From NCBI GenBank assembly GCA_019112625.1, contig DXIW01000006.1, positions 1 to 33,900 of the forward strand: a DNA stretch of 33,900 bases, read 5' to 3'. Shown in pieces: positions 1-8,456 of the stretch (the stretch's first letter is position 1; each line of letters opens with the position of its first letter). Both the position numbers and the translations under genes were made by a program. Under the pieces are notes generated by a model. The model was given only the letters and a program-made list of their open reading frames with translations. It made no database searches and had not been told where the DNA came from. This DNA comes from Candidatus Acutalibacter stercorigallinarum. GTDB lineage: Bacteria; Bacillota; Clostridia; Oscillospirales; Acutalibacteraceae.

Positions 1-1
1 G

Positions 2-748
2 GGCACCAAGGTGTTCGCTTTGGGCGGCAAAATCACCAACACCGGCCTGGTGGAAGTCCCCATGGGCACCACCCTGCGGGAAGTGGTGGAGGAGATCGGC
101 GGCGGCGTGCCCGGCGGCCACACCTTTAAGGCTGCCCAGACCGGCGGCCCCTCCGGCGGCTGCATCCCGGCCAAGCTCATCGACACCCCCATCGATTACG
201 ACAACCTCATCGCCATCGGTTCCATGATGGGCTCCGGCGGCCTGATCGTTATGGACGAGACCACCTGTATGGTGGACATCGCCAAGTTCTTCCTGGAGTT
301 CACGGTAGACGAGTCCTGCGGCAAGTGCACCCCCTGCCGGGTAGGCACCAAGCGCCTGCTGGAGATTCTGAACAAGATCACCTCTGGCAACGGGACCCTG
401 GAAGATATCGACAAGATGGAGGAGCTGTGCTACTACATCAAGGAAAACTCCCTGTGCGGCCTGGGCCAGACCGCGCCCAACCCCGTGCTCTCCACCCTGA
501 AGTATTACCGGGATGAGTATGAGGCCCACGTGGTGGAGCACCGCTGCCCCGCCGGCGCCTGCAAGGCCCTAACCAACTTCTACATCGAGGCGGATAAATG
601 TAAGGGCTGCACCCTGTGCGCCCGCAACTGTCCCGTTGGCGCCATCAGCGGTTCGGTGAAGCAGCCCCATACCATCGATACCACCAAGTGCATCAAGTGC
701 GGCGTGTGCATGGAGAAGTGCAAGTTCGGCGCTGTGGTGAAGAAATAA
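2..748 (+). CDS. hydB: NuoF-like flavoprotein/diaphorase subunit of an [FeFe] hydrogenase, 3' part
   Basis: The reading frame is open to the left edge of the window, so only the C-terminal part is present. The visible part begins in the SLBB region ([19 protein letters not shown]). It continues with the NuoF C-terminal [4Fe-4S] motif ([15 protein letters not shown], then SLCGLGQ). It ends with a ferredoxin-like domain carrying two CxxCxxC-type [4Fe-4S] sites ([12 protein letters not shown] and [11 protein letters not shown]). This order is typical of HydB/HndC subunits that oxidise or reduce NAD(P)H and pass electrons to the catalytic subunit; the FMN and NAD sites lie upstream of the window. 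The hydrogenase gene follows after 18 bp, so the two are surely co-transcribed and co-translated. The family is clear. Whether the complex bifurcates electrons or is a simple NAD(P)-linked hydrogenase cannot be read from this fragment. Confidence 0.93.
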   Translation, partial: GTKVFALGGKITNTGLVEVPMGTTLREVVEEIGGGVPGGHTFKAAQTGGPSGGCIPAKLIDTPIDYDNLIAIGSMMGSGGLIVMDETTCMVDIAKFFLEFTVDESCGKCTPCRVGTKRLLEILNKITSGNGTLEDIDKMEELCYYIKENSLCGLGQTAPNPVLSTLKYYRDEYEAHVVEHRCPAGACKALTNFYIEADKCKGCTLCARNCPVGAISGSVKQPHTIDTTKCIKCGVCMEKCKFGAVVKK

Positions 749-766
749 GAGAGGAGAGTGCGAAAG

Positions 767-2503
767 ATGGAAATGGTCAACATCAAAATCAATGGTGTGG
801 GCTACGAAGTGCCCGCAGATTCCACGATCCTCGAGGCTGCCCGCACCGCTGGCATCGACATCCCCACCCTTTGCTATTTGAAAGACATCAACCAGATCGG
901 CGCCTGCCGGATGTGCATGGTGGAGGTCAAGGGGGCCCGCTCCCTGGTGGCCGCCTGCGTGTACCCGGTAAACGAGGGCATGGAGGTGTTTACCAACTCC
1001 CCCAAGGTGCAGGAATCCCGGAAGATGACCTTGGAGCTGCTGCTCTCTGTCCACGACCGGAAGTGTTTGACCTGCGAGCGCAGCGGCAACTGCGAGCTGC
1101 AGAAGCTGTGCAACGACATGGGCATCGAGGAGGAGGACCGCTTCGCTGGGGCCATCCCCGCTGGCAACAAGGACTTCTCCACCCTGTACCTGGAGCGCAA
1201 CAACGCCAAATGTATTCTGTGCCGGCGCTGCGTGGCCGCCTGCCAGAACCAGCACGTCTCTGTCATCGGCGCTAACAACCGCGGCTTCGATACCGAGATC
1301 GGCTGTGCCTTTGAGAGCCCCCTGAGCGACGTGGCCTGCGTTGCCTGCGGCCAGTGCATCGTCAGCTGCCCCACCGGCGCCCTCACCGAGAAGGACAACA
1401 CCCAGGAGGTCATCGACGCCATCAACGATCCCGAGAAGATCGTTATCGTGCAGACCGCCCCTGCGGTGCGCGCCGCCCTGGGCGAGGAGTTCGGCCTGCC
1501 CATCGGCACCAACGTGGAGGGCAAGATGGTGGCCGCCCTGCGCCGCCTGGGCTTCGACAAGGTGTTCGACACCGACTTCGGTGCCGACATGACCATCATG
1601 GAGGAGGCCAGCGAGTTCATCGACCGGGTGAAGAACGGCGGCGTGCTGCCCATGATCACCTCCTGCTCCCCCGGCTGGGTGAAGTTCTGCGAGCACTACT
1701 ACCCCGACCTGCTGGACAACCTGTCCAGCTGCAAGTCCCCCCAGAATATGACCGGCGCCCTCATCAAGACCTGGTATGCCCAGAAGGAGGGCATCGATCC
1801 CCGGAACATCGTGTCTGTGTCTGTGATGCCCTGTACCGCCAAGAAGTTTGAGATCCAGCGGGACGACGAGGACGCCGCCGGCCTGCCCGACGTGGACATC
1901 AGCCTGACCACCCGGGAGCTGGCCCGGCTCATCAAGAAGGCCAAGCTCAACTTCAACCGCCTGCCCGAGGAGAAGTTCGACGACGCCATGGGTGTTTCCA
2001 CCGGCGCTGCCGTCATCTTCGGCGCTACCGGCGGCGTGATGGAGGCTGCCCTGCGCACCGCGGCCGACCTGCTCACCGGCGAGGACCTGGATTCCATCGA
2101 CTACACGGAGATCCGGGGCACCGAGGGCTTTAAGGAGGCCGTGTACAACGTGGCCGGCATGGATGTGAAGGTCGCTGTGGTCAGCGGCCTGTCCAACGCC
2201 GACGCCCTGCTGAAGAAGGTGCGGGCCGGGGAGGCCGATTACCAGTTCATCGAGGTCATGTGCTGCCCCGGCGGCTGCGTCAACGGCGGCGGCCAGCCCA
2301 TCCAGAGCTCGGAGAACCACAGCTTCTACGACATCAAGAAACTGCGTGCCCAGGCCCTGTACGACCAGGACAAGGCCATGCCCCTGCGCAAGAGCCACAA
2401 GAACCCCGTGCTGCAGAAATGCTACGAGGAGTTCCTGGGCGAGCCCGGGAGCCACAAGGCCCACCAGGTCCTGCACACCTCTTACGTCAAGAGAGGCCAT
2501 TGA
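767..2503 (+). CDS. hydA: [FeFe] hydrogenase catalytic subunit, group A (HydA/HndD type)
   Basis: Cytoplasmic iron-only hydrogenase of 578 residues, expected to interconvert protons and H2 with electrons from the preceding flavoprotein. Domains in order: N-terminal [2Fe-2S] (C36, C47, C50, C64); His-Cys [4Fe-4S] domain (around H96-C100-C103-C109); two [4Fe-4S] sites (CILCRRCVAACQ and CVACGQCIVSCP, about 149-201); H-cluster domain with L1 (ITSCSPGW, 297-304), L2 (MPCTAKKFE, C356) and L3 (EVMCCPGGCVNGGGQP, 496-511). L1 has Ser where the textbook motif TSCCPGW has its second Cys, and L3 has an extra Cys where Ala is usual; see findings. I chose the ATG at 767 because AGGAGAG lies 8 bases upstream; an in-frame GTG at 758 sits inside that ribosome site. 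C-terminal motifs (KSHKNP, GKPG-like LGEPGSHKAHQVLHTSY) match the family end, so the protein is full length. Confidence 0.96.
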   Translation: MEMVNIKINGVGYEVPADSTILEAARTAGIDIPTLCYLKDINQIGACRMCMVEVKGARSLVAACVYPVNEGMEVFTNSPKVQESRKMTLELLLSVHDRKCLTCERSGNCELQKLCNDMGIEEEDRFAGAIPAGNKDFSTLYLERNNAKCILCRRCVAACQNQHVSVIGANNRGFDTEIGCAFESPLSDVACVACGQCIVSCPTGALTEKDNTQEVIDAINDPEKIVIVQTAPAVRAALGEEFGLPIGTNVEGKMVAALRRLGFDKVFDTDFGADMTIMEEASEFIDRVKNGGVLPMITSCSPGWVKFCEHYYPDLLDNLSSCKSPQNMTGALIKTWYAQKEGIDPRNIVSVSVMPCTAKKFEIQRDDEDAAGLPDVDISLTTRELARLIKKAKLNFNRLPEEKFDDAMGVSTGAAVIFGATGGVMEAALRTAADLLTGEDLDSIDYTEIRGTEGFKEAVYNVAGMDVKVAVVSGLSNADALLKKVRAGEADYQFIEVMCCPGGCVNGGGQPIQSSENHSFYDIKKLRAQALYDQDKAMPLRKSHKNPVLQKCYEEFLGEPGSHKAHQVLHTSYVKRGH

Positions 2504-2522
2504 TCACATAAGTACAGCTGCG

Positions 2523-2557
2523 AAAGAGCATCGGGTGTTTCCCGGTGCTCTTTTTCT
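2523..2557 (+). terminator. Intrinsic terminator of the hydrogenase operon
   Basis: Arms AGAGCATCGGG and CCCGGTGCTCT pair with one T-G wobble around a TGTTT loop and run straight into TTTTT. It starts about 20 bp after the hydA stop. Confidence 0.9.
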
Positions 2558-2566
2558 GTGAAATGG

Positions 2567-2595
2567 TTTACCCCGGCGGGGAAATGTTGTATAAT
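2567..2595 (+). promoter_or_regulatory. Sigma-A-type promoter for the DUF218-pyr operon
   Basis: TTTACC at 2567-2572, a 17-bp spacer, and a perfect TATAAT at 2590-2595, located just after the hydA terminator and 43 bp before the next start codon. I see no PyrR-type attenuator in the short leader. Confidence 0.8.
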
Positions 2596-2638
2596 AACAA
2601 AAACTGCGATTTTTGGCGGGAAAGGGAAACGGGTCTGG

Positions 2639-3409
2639 ATGGAAACGTGGAAGAAAGTTGGTAGGATACTGGGCCTCGTCCTCTGCGGGGCGGGGTGTGT
2701 GTGGTTTTTGCTGCCGCTGCTCCGGGGCGGGTTCCGGCTGGGGGCGGTGTTCGGCCTGGGGGTGTGCGCCTTGGGGGCGCTGCTGCTGGTGTTTTACCCC
2801 CGGCTGGCCCGGAAGGGGGGCTGGAAGAAAGCCCTGGTCCGGCTGGCGGCCTGCTTTTACTGCCTGGGGCTGTGCTGGGCCGGGTACCTGACCGGGCTGA
2901 TGCTCTCCGCCCAGAACCGCCCGGCCCCGGCCAACACCCCGGTCATCGTGCTGGGGGCCCAGGTGTTCAGCGCGGAGCGCATGGGGGTCAGCCTGGCGGG
3001 GCGGGTGGAAAAGGCCGCCCAGTACCTGCAGGAGAACCCGGAGGCCGCCTGTATCGTCACCGGGGGACAGGGCGGGGACGAGCCCTGCCCCGAGGCGTTG
3101 ACCCAGCGGAACAACCTGGTGAGCCGGGGCATCGGCGAGGAGCGCATCTATATGGAGAGCGAGTCCCACAACACCCGGCAGAATCTGGATTTCGCCATGG
3201 AGATTGCCCAGCGGGAGGGCCTGGGGACCGAGTTCGTCATCGTCACCCAGGATTTCCACATGTACCGGGCGCTGCAGCTGGCGGAGAACGCGGGCTTTAC
3301 CGCCTACAGCCTGACCGCCCGCAGCGACCCGCTGCTGCTGCCGGAATACTACGGCCGGGAGCTGCTCTCCCTGACCAAGTGGACGGTAGAGCGGTTGATT
3401 CTGGAATAA
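2639..3409 (+). CDS. YdcF/SanA/ElyC-family (DUF218) membrane protein
   Basis: Membrane-anchored protein of 256 residues in the DUF218 family, whose members are linked to envelope integrity and peptidoglycan precursor handling; the exact reaction is unknown. Three hydrophobic stretches occupy roughly residues 6-27, 31-50 and 62-85. The conserved DUF218 core follows: VIVLGAQV, then VTGGQGGDE, ALTQRNNLVSRGI, MESESHNTRQNL and VTQDFHMYRA. The ATG at 2639 is preferred over an upstream in-frame ATG at 2558 because the latter lies upstream of the promoter. The ribosome site is weak (GGCGGGAAAGGG). It is the first gene of the unit that continues into pyrC after 16 bp. A role in pyrimidine synthesis is not implied by the family; co-transcription is the only link. 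Confidence 0.85.
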   Translation: METWKKVGRILGLVLCGAGCVWFLLPLLRGGFRLGAVFGLGVCALGALLLVFYPRLARKGGWKKALVRLAACFYCLGLCWAGYLTGLMLSAQNRPAPANTPVIVLGAQVFSAERMGVSLAGRVEKAAQYLQENPEAACIVTGGQGGDEPCPEALTQRNNLVSRGIGEERIYMESESHNTRQNLDFAMEIAQREGLGTEFVIVTQDFHMYRALQLAENAGFTAYSLTARSDPLLLPEYYGRELLSLTKWTVERLILE

Positions 3410-3425
3410 GGAAAGGAGAGATCCC

Positions 3426-4703
3426 ATGACGATCCTCATCAAAGGGGCCAGGCTGGTAGACCCCAGCCAGGGCCTGGACGAGACCGGGGACCTGCTGTTG
3501 AAAGAGGGGAAGATCGCGGCCCTGGGCGGCGACCTGGGAACGGAAGCGGAAGAAATTCTGGACGGCCGGGGCCTGGTGGCCGCCCCCGGGCTGGTGGACA
3601 TGCACGTCCATCTGCGGGACCCGGGCCTCACCTACAAGGAGGACGTGTTCACCGGGTGCCGGGCCGCCGCCGCCGGAGGCGTCACCAGCCTGCTGGCCAT
3701 GCCCAACACCAAGCCGCCTATGGACAGCCCGGAGGGGGTGCAGGCCCTGTTGGAGAAGGCCGCCTCTGCCGACGCGGCTGTGTACACCGCAGCCTGCGTC
3801 ACCAAGGGGATGAAGGGGGAGGAGCTCACGGACCTGGAAGCCCTGAAAGCGGCCGGGGCCATCGCCATCAGCGACGACGGTGTGCCGGTGGGTAGCTCCC
3901 GCTGCCTGCTGGAGGCGTTGGGGAAGGCGCAAAAATTGGGCCTCACCCTCACCGCCCACTGCGAGGACATGGACCTGGCCCGGGGCGGGAAAATGAACGA
4001 AGGCCCCGTGGCAGAGGAACTGGGACTGCCCGGTATCCCTGCAGCAGCGGAGGACTGCGGCACCGCCAGGGAGATCGCGGCGGCGGCCTCCATCGATGCT
4101 GCGGTGCACATCTGCCACGTGAGCACCAAGGGCAGCGTGGCCCTCATCCGGGACGCAAAGGCCCGGGGGGTGAAGGTCACGGCGGAGACCTGTCCCCACT
4201 ACCTGCTCCTCACGGAGGAGGCCCTGCGCAGCCGGGACGCCGACTACCGCATGAACCCGCCCCTGCGCACCGAGGCCGACCGGCTGGCGCTGCTCCAGGG
4301 GCTGCAGGACGGCACCATCGACGCCATTTCCACGGACCACGCCCCCCACAGCCCGGAGGAGAAGGCGGACTTTGCCGGGGCCCCCAACGGCTCTATCGGC
4401 ATGGAGACCTCCCTGGCGGCGACGCTGACCGCCCTGGAGGGGAAGCTGGGCCTGTCCCAGATCATTGAGAAGATGAGCTGGACGCCGGCCAGGATTTTGG
4501 GCATCCCCGCGGGGACGCTGCAGGTGGGGCAGAACGCCGATGTGGTCCTTTTCGACCCGGAAAGAAAATGGGTGGTGGACCCGGAGAAGCTCCACGGCAA
4601 GAGCAAGAACACTCCCTTTAAGGGCATGACCCTGAAGGGCAAAGTACTGGTGACTATTTTCCGCGGCCGGAAAGTGTACGACGGCCGGGAGGAAATCAAA
4701 TAA
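3426..4703 (+). CDS. pyrC: Dihydroorotase
   Basis: Zinc amidohydrolase of 425 residues that cyclises N-carbamoyl-L-aspartate to dihydroorotate, the third step of UMP synthesis. The metal-binding motif DMHVHLRDPG is at about 58-67, where the HVH pair and the following DPG are diagnostic. Other matches are the THC-type HCED around 182, ICHVST around 235, the substrate loop YRMNPPLR, and STDHAPHS with the catalytic Asp near residue 304. Length is normal for the class I (Bacillus-type) enzyme. AGGAGAG precedes the ATG by about 6 bases. It is the first enzyme gene of the pyrC-F-K-D series. No pyrB is present in the window, so aspartate carbamoyltransferase must be encoded elsewhere. Confidence 0.97.
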   Translation: MTILIKGARLVDPSQGLDETGDLLLKEGKIAALGGDLGTEAEEILDGRGLVAAPGLVDMHVHLRDPGLTYKEDVFTGCRAAAAGGVTSLLAMPNTKPPMDSPEGVQALLEKAASADAAVYTAACVTKGMKGEELTDLEALKAAGAIAISDDGVPVGSSRCLLEALGKAQKLGLTLTAHCEDMDLARGGKMNEGPVAEELGLPGIPAAAEDCGTAREIAAAASIDAAVHICHVSTKGSVALIRDAKARGVKVTAETCPHYLLLTEEALRSRDADYRMNPPLRTEADRLALLQGLQDGTIDAISTDHAPHSPEEKADFAGAPNGSIGMETSLAATLTALEGKLGLSQIIEKMSWTPARILGIPAGTLQVGQNADVVLFDPERKWVVDPEKLHGKSKNTPFKGMTLKGKVLVTIFRGRKVYDGREEIK

Positions 4704-4719
4704 GAGAGGGAGAACAACT

Positions 4720-5655
4720 ATGGGAATGGACAAACTTTTGGAGAAGATCGCGGCGCTGCAGAACCCCACCGTGGCGGGGCTGGACCCGAAGCTCAGCTAT
4801 ATCCCGGAGCACATCCGGGCCGCCAGCTATGAGAAGTACGGCAAGACCCTGGAGGGGGCTGCCGACGCCCTGCTGGCCTATAACAAGGGGCTCATCGACG
4901 CCCTGTGCGACATTGTGCCCGCGGTAAAGCCCCAGGCCGCCTACTATGAGATGTACGGCTGGCAGGGGGTGCGGACCCTGGCGGAGACCATCGCCTATGC
5001 CAGGGAGAAGGGCATGTACGTCATCACCGACGGCAAACGCAACGACATCGGCGCCACCATGACCGCCTATGCCGCCGCCCACCTGGGCACCACCGACGTG
5101 GAGGGGGAGGAGGTTGCCGCCTTTGGGGCCGACGCCCTCACGGTCAACGGCTACCTGGGTACCGACGGCATCGCCCCCCTGCTGGAGGTGTGCGGGAAAG
5201 GGAACAAGGGCATCTTCGTGCTGGTAAAGACCTCGAACCCCTCCTCCGGCGAGCTGCAGGACCGGAAGCTGGAGGACGGCCAGACCGTGTACCGGGCCAT
5301 GGGCGCCATGTGCGAGGGCTGGGGGGAAAAGCTCCCCGGCAAGTACGGCTACAGCGGCGTGGGCTGCGTGGTAGGGGCCACCTATCCCGCCCAGCTGGAG
5401 GAGCTGCGGGCCGCCCTGCCCCACACCTTCTTCCTGGTGCCGGGCTACGGCGCCCAGGGCGGCGGCGCGGCGGATGTGGCCCCTGCCTTTGACAAAAACG
5501 GCCTGGGGGCCATCGTCAACTCCTCCCGGGGCATTCTGTGCGCCTGGCAGAAGGAGAAGTGCGACGGCGCCGATTACGCCGGGGCCGCCCGGCGGGAAGC
5601 CATCCGCATGCGGGACGAGATTGTGGGGCATATCGGCAAAATCGTCCTGCCGTGA
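4720..5655 (+). CDS. pyrF: Orotidine 5'-phosphate decarboxylase, type 2
   Basis: Decarboxylates OMP to UMP, the last step of the pathway. The 311-residue length and motifs fit the longer type 2 family rather than the roughly 240-residue type 1 enzyme. The catalytic Lys-Asp-Lys array is visible in ITDGKRNDIGATMTAYA (about 106-122), followed by FVLVKTSNPSS, VGCVVGATYPAQL, and FLVPGYGAQGGG with the phosphate-binding Gly residues. The start ATG at 4720 follows AGAGAGGGAG. It lies 16 bp after pyrC and 35 bp before pyrK, so it is co-transcribed. Confidence 0.96.
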   Translation: MGMDKLLEKIAALQNPTVAGLDPKLSYIPEHIRAASYEKYGKTLEGAADALLAYNKGLIDALCDIVPAVKPQAAYYEMYGWQGVRTLAETIAYAREKGMYVITDGKRNDIGATMTAYAAAHLGTTDVEGEEVAAFGADALTVNGYLGTDGIAPLLEVCGKGNKGIFVLVKTSNPSSGELQDRKLEDGQTVYRAMGAMCEGWGEKLPGKYGYSGVGCVVGATYPAQLEELRAALPHTFFLVPGYGAQGGGAADVAPAFDKNGLGAIVNSSRGILCAWQKEKCDGADYAGAARREAIRMRDEIVGHIGKIVLP

Positions 5656-5690
5656 CCGGGACAGAAAACCAGGGAAAGGGGAGTCCTCTT

Positions 5691-6452
5691 TTGAAGCGAT
5701 ACGATTCTGTTTTGGGCAGCCTGCGGCGGGCGGACCGCCTGACTGCCGACGTCTACGATTTTGTGGTGGAGTGCCCGCAGTTGGCGGCCTTGGCCGTCCC
5801 CGGGCAGTTCGCCCAGCTCTACGTGCCGGGGCACACTTTGCGCCGGCCCATCTCCATCTGCGGCATTGACAGGCAGGCCGGGACCCTGCGGTTTGTGTTC
5901 CAGGTGCGGGGCCAGGGCACCGCGGACCTGGCCCGGCTGCAAGCCGGTGACCAGCTGGAGCTGTTGGCCCCCCTGGGCAACGGCTTCCCCCTGGACAAGG
6001 GCAAGCGCACCCTGCTGGTGGGCGGCGGCATCGGCGTGCCGCCCCTGCTGGGCCTGGCAGCGGAGCTGGGGGAGAACGCCGTCGCGGCGTTGGGCTTCCG
6101 CAATCGGGACGCCGTGATTTTGGAGCAGGATTTCCAGGCCGCCGGGGCCAAGGTGCTCATCGCCACAGACGACGGCAGCTACGGCCACCACGGGCTGGTC
6201 ACCCAGCTGGCGGAGGGGGAGGAATTCCAGCAGGTGTGCGCCTGCGGCCCCCTGCCCATGCTGAAGGCGGTGAAGGCCTTGGCGGAACAGCGGGGCGTGC
6301 CCTGCTACGTCTCCCTGGAGGAGCGCATGGCCTGCGGCATCGGGGCCTGTCTGGGCTGCGCCGTGGCCCTTAGGGGTGAGGACGGCGCAGAGTATTTCGG
6401 CCACGTGTGCAAGGACGGCCCGGTGTTCGATTCCCGCCGGGTGGTGTGGTAA
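5691..6452 (+). CDS. pyrK: Dihydroorotate dehydrogenase B, electron-transfer subunit
   Basis: Iron-sulfur flavoprotein of 253 residues that passes electrons from PyrD to NAD+. An FAD-binding domain of the ferredoxin reductase type comes first (RRPISICGID, about 44-53). An NAD-binding domain follows (LLVGGGIGVPPLLGLA, about 105-120, and CACGPLPML). The [2Fe-2S] site is near the C-terminus (CGIGACLGCAVAL ... HVCKDG). The start is set at TTG 5691, because AAGGGGAG sits 8-9 bases upstream and the protein then begins at the expected family N-terminus. The in-frame extension back to 5538 would run inside pyrF. The next gene, pyrD, follows after 13 bp, as usual for this heterodimer. Confidence 0.94.
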   Translation: MKRYDSVLGSLRRADRLTADVYDFVVECPQLAALAVPGQFAQLYVPGHTLRRPISICGIDRQAGTLRFVFQVRGQGTADLARLQAGDQLELLAPLGNGFPLDKGKRTLLVGGGIGVPPLLGLAAELGENAVAALGFRNRDAVILEQDFQAAGAKVLIATDDGSYGHHGLVTQLAEGEEFQQVCACGPLPMLKAVKALAEQRGVPCYVSLEERMACGIGACLGCAVALRGEDGAEYFGHVCKDGPVFDSRRVVW

Positions 6453-6465
6453 AGGAGGAAAAGCT

Positions 6466-7377
6466 ATGGCTGATTTGCGAGTGACAGTAGCCGGTGTGGA
6501 GTTTCAGAACCCTCTGATCGCCGCCTCGGGCACCTTTGGGTTTGGCCGGGAGTACAACGAGTTTTACCCCCTGTCCGTGCTGGGGGGCATCTCCTGCAAG
6601 GGCATCACCATCAAGGAGAGGCCGGGCAACCCGCCGCCCCGGGTCACGGAGGCCCCGGGGGGTATGCTCAACGCCGTGGGACTGCAGAACCCCGGGGTGG
6701 ACCACTTTATCCAGCACGACCTGCCCTGGCTCTCCAAGCAGGGGACGAAGATCATCGCCAACGTGGCGGGCAACGCCCCGGAGGATTACTGCGCTACGGT
6801 GGAGAAGCTCAATGACACCTGCGTGGACATGATCGAGCTGAACATCTCCTGCCCCAACGTGAAGCAGGGGGGCGTGCAGTTCGGCACCACCACCGAAGGG
6901 GTGTACGGCATCACCAGCCAGGTGCGCAAACACTGCAAAAAGCCCCTGATGGTGAAGCTCTCCCCCAATGTGACGGACATCGCCGAGATGGCTGTGGCCG
7001 CGGAGAGCGCCGGGGCCGACGCCATCTCCATGATCAACACCCTCACCGGCATGCGCATCGACATCCGCACCCGGCGGCCCATCATCAAGAACAACACCGG
7101 GGGCTTTTCCGGCCCGGCGCTGCTGCCCATCGCATTGAGAATGGTGTGGCAGGCCAGCCAGAAGGTGAAGATCCCCATTGTGGGCCTGGGGGGCATTTCC
7201 ACCTGGCAGGACGCGGTGGAGATGCTGCTGGCCGGGGCCACGGCGCTGCAGATCGGCACGGTGCTGTTCACCGACCCCTACGCGCCCATCAAGATCGCCG
7301 AGGGGCTGGCCCAGTTTATGGACGAGAACGGCATCCAGTCCCTTTCCGAGCTGACGGGAGGCGTAAAGCCATGGTGA
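6466..7377 (+). CDS. pyrD: Dihydroorotate dehydrogenase B, catalytic subunit (class 1B)
   Basis: FMN TIM-barrel enzyme of 303 residues that oxidises dihydroorotate to orotate; with PyrK it makes the NAD-linked class 1B complex. Motifs: N-terminal NPLIAASGTFGFG, the KGIT loop, NAVGLQNPG, the active-site loop ELNISCPNVKQGG with the catalytic Cys, VKLSPN, INTLTGM, GGFSGPALLPIALRMV and VGLGGISTWQDAVEMLLAGA. The ATG at 6466 is preceded by an excellent AAAGGAGG. Its last 7 bases overlap the next gene (ATG at 7371), which indicates translational coupling. Confidence 0.97.
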   Translation: MADLRVTVAGVEFQNPLIAASGTFGFGREYNEFYPLSVLGGISCKGITIKERPGNPPPRVTEAPGGMLNAVGLQNPGVDHFIQHDLPWLSKQGTKIIANVAGNAPEDYCATVEKLNDTCVDMIELNISCPNVKQGGVQFGTTTEGVYGITSQVRKHCKKPLMVKLSPNVTDIAEMAVAAESAGADAISMINTLTGMRIDIRTRRPIIKNNTGGFSGPALLPIALRMVWQASQKVKIPIVGLGGISTWQDAVEMLLAGATALQIGTVLFTDPYAPIKIAEGLAQFMDENGIQSLSELTGGVKPW

Positions 7378-8033
7378 CGAAGCTCTACATCGTGCGGCAC
7401 TGCCAGTCCGCCGGGAACGCCGGGGGGCGCTTTCAGGGCCGGTTCGACGGGCCTGTCAACGAGCAGGGGGAGAAGCAGCTGGAGCTGCTTTCCCTGCGCT
7501 TTCGCAACGAGAAATTAGACGCCATCTATTCCAGCCCCCTCATCCGGGCCTGGCGGACGGCGGAGGCCATCAACAAGTACCACGGGCTGCCCATCCACAA
7601 GGACGACGGGCTGCTGGAGATCGACGTGGGGGAGATGGAGAACAAGCTCCTCACGGACATCGGCAGGGAATACCCCCAGCTGGCTCGCGATTGGGACCAG
7701 GCCCCGGACCAGTGCCGGTTCCCCGGTGGGGAGACCATGGGGCAGGTGTACCGGCGGGTGCAGGACACCATCCGGCGCATCATCGGGGAGAATGAGGGGA
7801 AAACTGTGGCGGTGGCCACCCACGGGGGCTTTATCAAGAACCTGAACGCCTGGGTGGAGTACGGCTCCATCGAGGGCCTGCGGAAGGGGAAGGTGTTCGG
7901 CAACACCAGCGTCAGCGTGCTGCTGTGCGAGGATGGCAACCTCCGCTGGGAGAGCACGGACGACCAGTCCCACCTGCCGGAGGAGCTGCGGAAGGCCCCC
8001 ATGCAGTACAGTTTCCACACGGAGGCGCTATGA
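7371..8033 (+). CDS. Histidine phosphatase superfamily protein (phosphoglycerate mutase-like)
   Basis: Protein of 220 residues with the phosphohistidine signature near the N-terminus. Here it reads VRHCQSAGN, with Cys where Gly (RHG) is more usual. The second catalytic His is in ATHGGFIKN. These enzymes transfer or remove phosphate through a phospho-His intermediate, and the real substrate is seldom predictable. YSSPLIRAWRTAEAI is the typical phosphate-pocket region. The start ATG 7371 overlaps the pyrD end by 7 bp and has GGGAGG upstream. The stop overlaps ruvX in an ATGA arrangement. The position between pyrD and ruvX suggests shared transcription, not a pyrimidine function. Confidence 0.88.
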   Translation: MVTKLYIVRHCQSAGNAGGRFQGRFDGPVNEQGEKQLELLSLRFRNEKLDAIYSSPLIRAWRTAEAINKYHGLPIHKDDGLLEIDVGEMENKLLTDIGREYPQLARDWDQAPDQCRFPGGETMGQVYRRVQDTIRRIIGENEGKTVAVATHGGFIKNLNAWVEYGSIEGLRKGKVFGNTSVSVLLCEDGNLRWESTDDQSHLPEELRKAPMQYSFHTEAL

Positions 8034-8455
8034 TTATACTGGGGATCGATCTGGGAAAGGCCCGCACCGGCGTGGCCATCTGCGACAAAGGGGAGCTGCT
8101 GGCCTCCCCCCTTACGGTGGTCACCGAGTACCACCGGGAACAGCTGGTGGAGAAGCTGGCCGTTCTGGCGAAAGAGAACAAGGCGGAGCTGCTGGCGGTG
8201 GGCCTGCCCCGGAACATGGACGGCAGCGAGGGGGAGAGCGCCCAGAACGCCAGGGAGATTGGCGCCCTGCTGGAAGAGGCCACGGGCCTGCCCGTGGAGT
8301 TTGTGGACGAGCGGGGCACCACTATCACCGCCCACGGGTATTTGAACGAGACCAACACCCGGGGGAAAAAGCGGAAGGCCGTGGTGGACGCCGTGGCCGC
8401 CACCGTCATTCTGGAGGACTGCCTGCGCCGCCGCCGGAACCAGTGGCAGGGGTAG
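8030..8455 (+). CDS. ruvX: Putative pre-16S rRNA nuclease, RuvX/YqgF family
   Basis: Small RNase H-fold protein of 141 residues, the normal family length. It begins with the nucleotide-fold motif MIILGIDLGKARTGVAI. It has the conserved VGLPRNMDGSEGE and FVDERGTTITA loops and ends with the second acidic region KAVVDAVAATVILEDCL. The family is thought to take part in maturation of the 16S rRNA 5' end. It starts at 8030 inside the preceding stop codon (ATGA), so it is translationally coupled. It is the last gene of the pyr unit; a new promoter begins 2 bp after its stop. Confidence 0.94.
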   Translation: MIILGIDLGKARTGVAICDKGELLASPLTVVTEYHREQLVEKLAVLAKENKAELLAVGLPRNMDGSEGESAQNAREIGALLEEATGLPVEFVDERGTTITAHGYLNETNTRGKKRKAVVDAVAATVILEDCLRRRRNQWQG

Positions 8456-8456
8456 G

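Noticed and set aside
758-766. GTG at 758 as the hydA start
   Set aside because: It lies within the Shine-Dalgarno sequence AGGAGAG; the ATG at 767 has correct spacing and gives the usual N-terminus.
569-2500. A 643-residue open frame antisense to the hydrogenase genes
   Set aside because: It is a mirror of GC-rich codons in hydA: low complexity rich in Val, Leu, Gly and His, no ribosome site and no family. The opposite strand encodes a complete, well-known enzyme.
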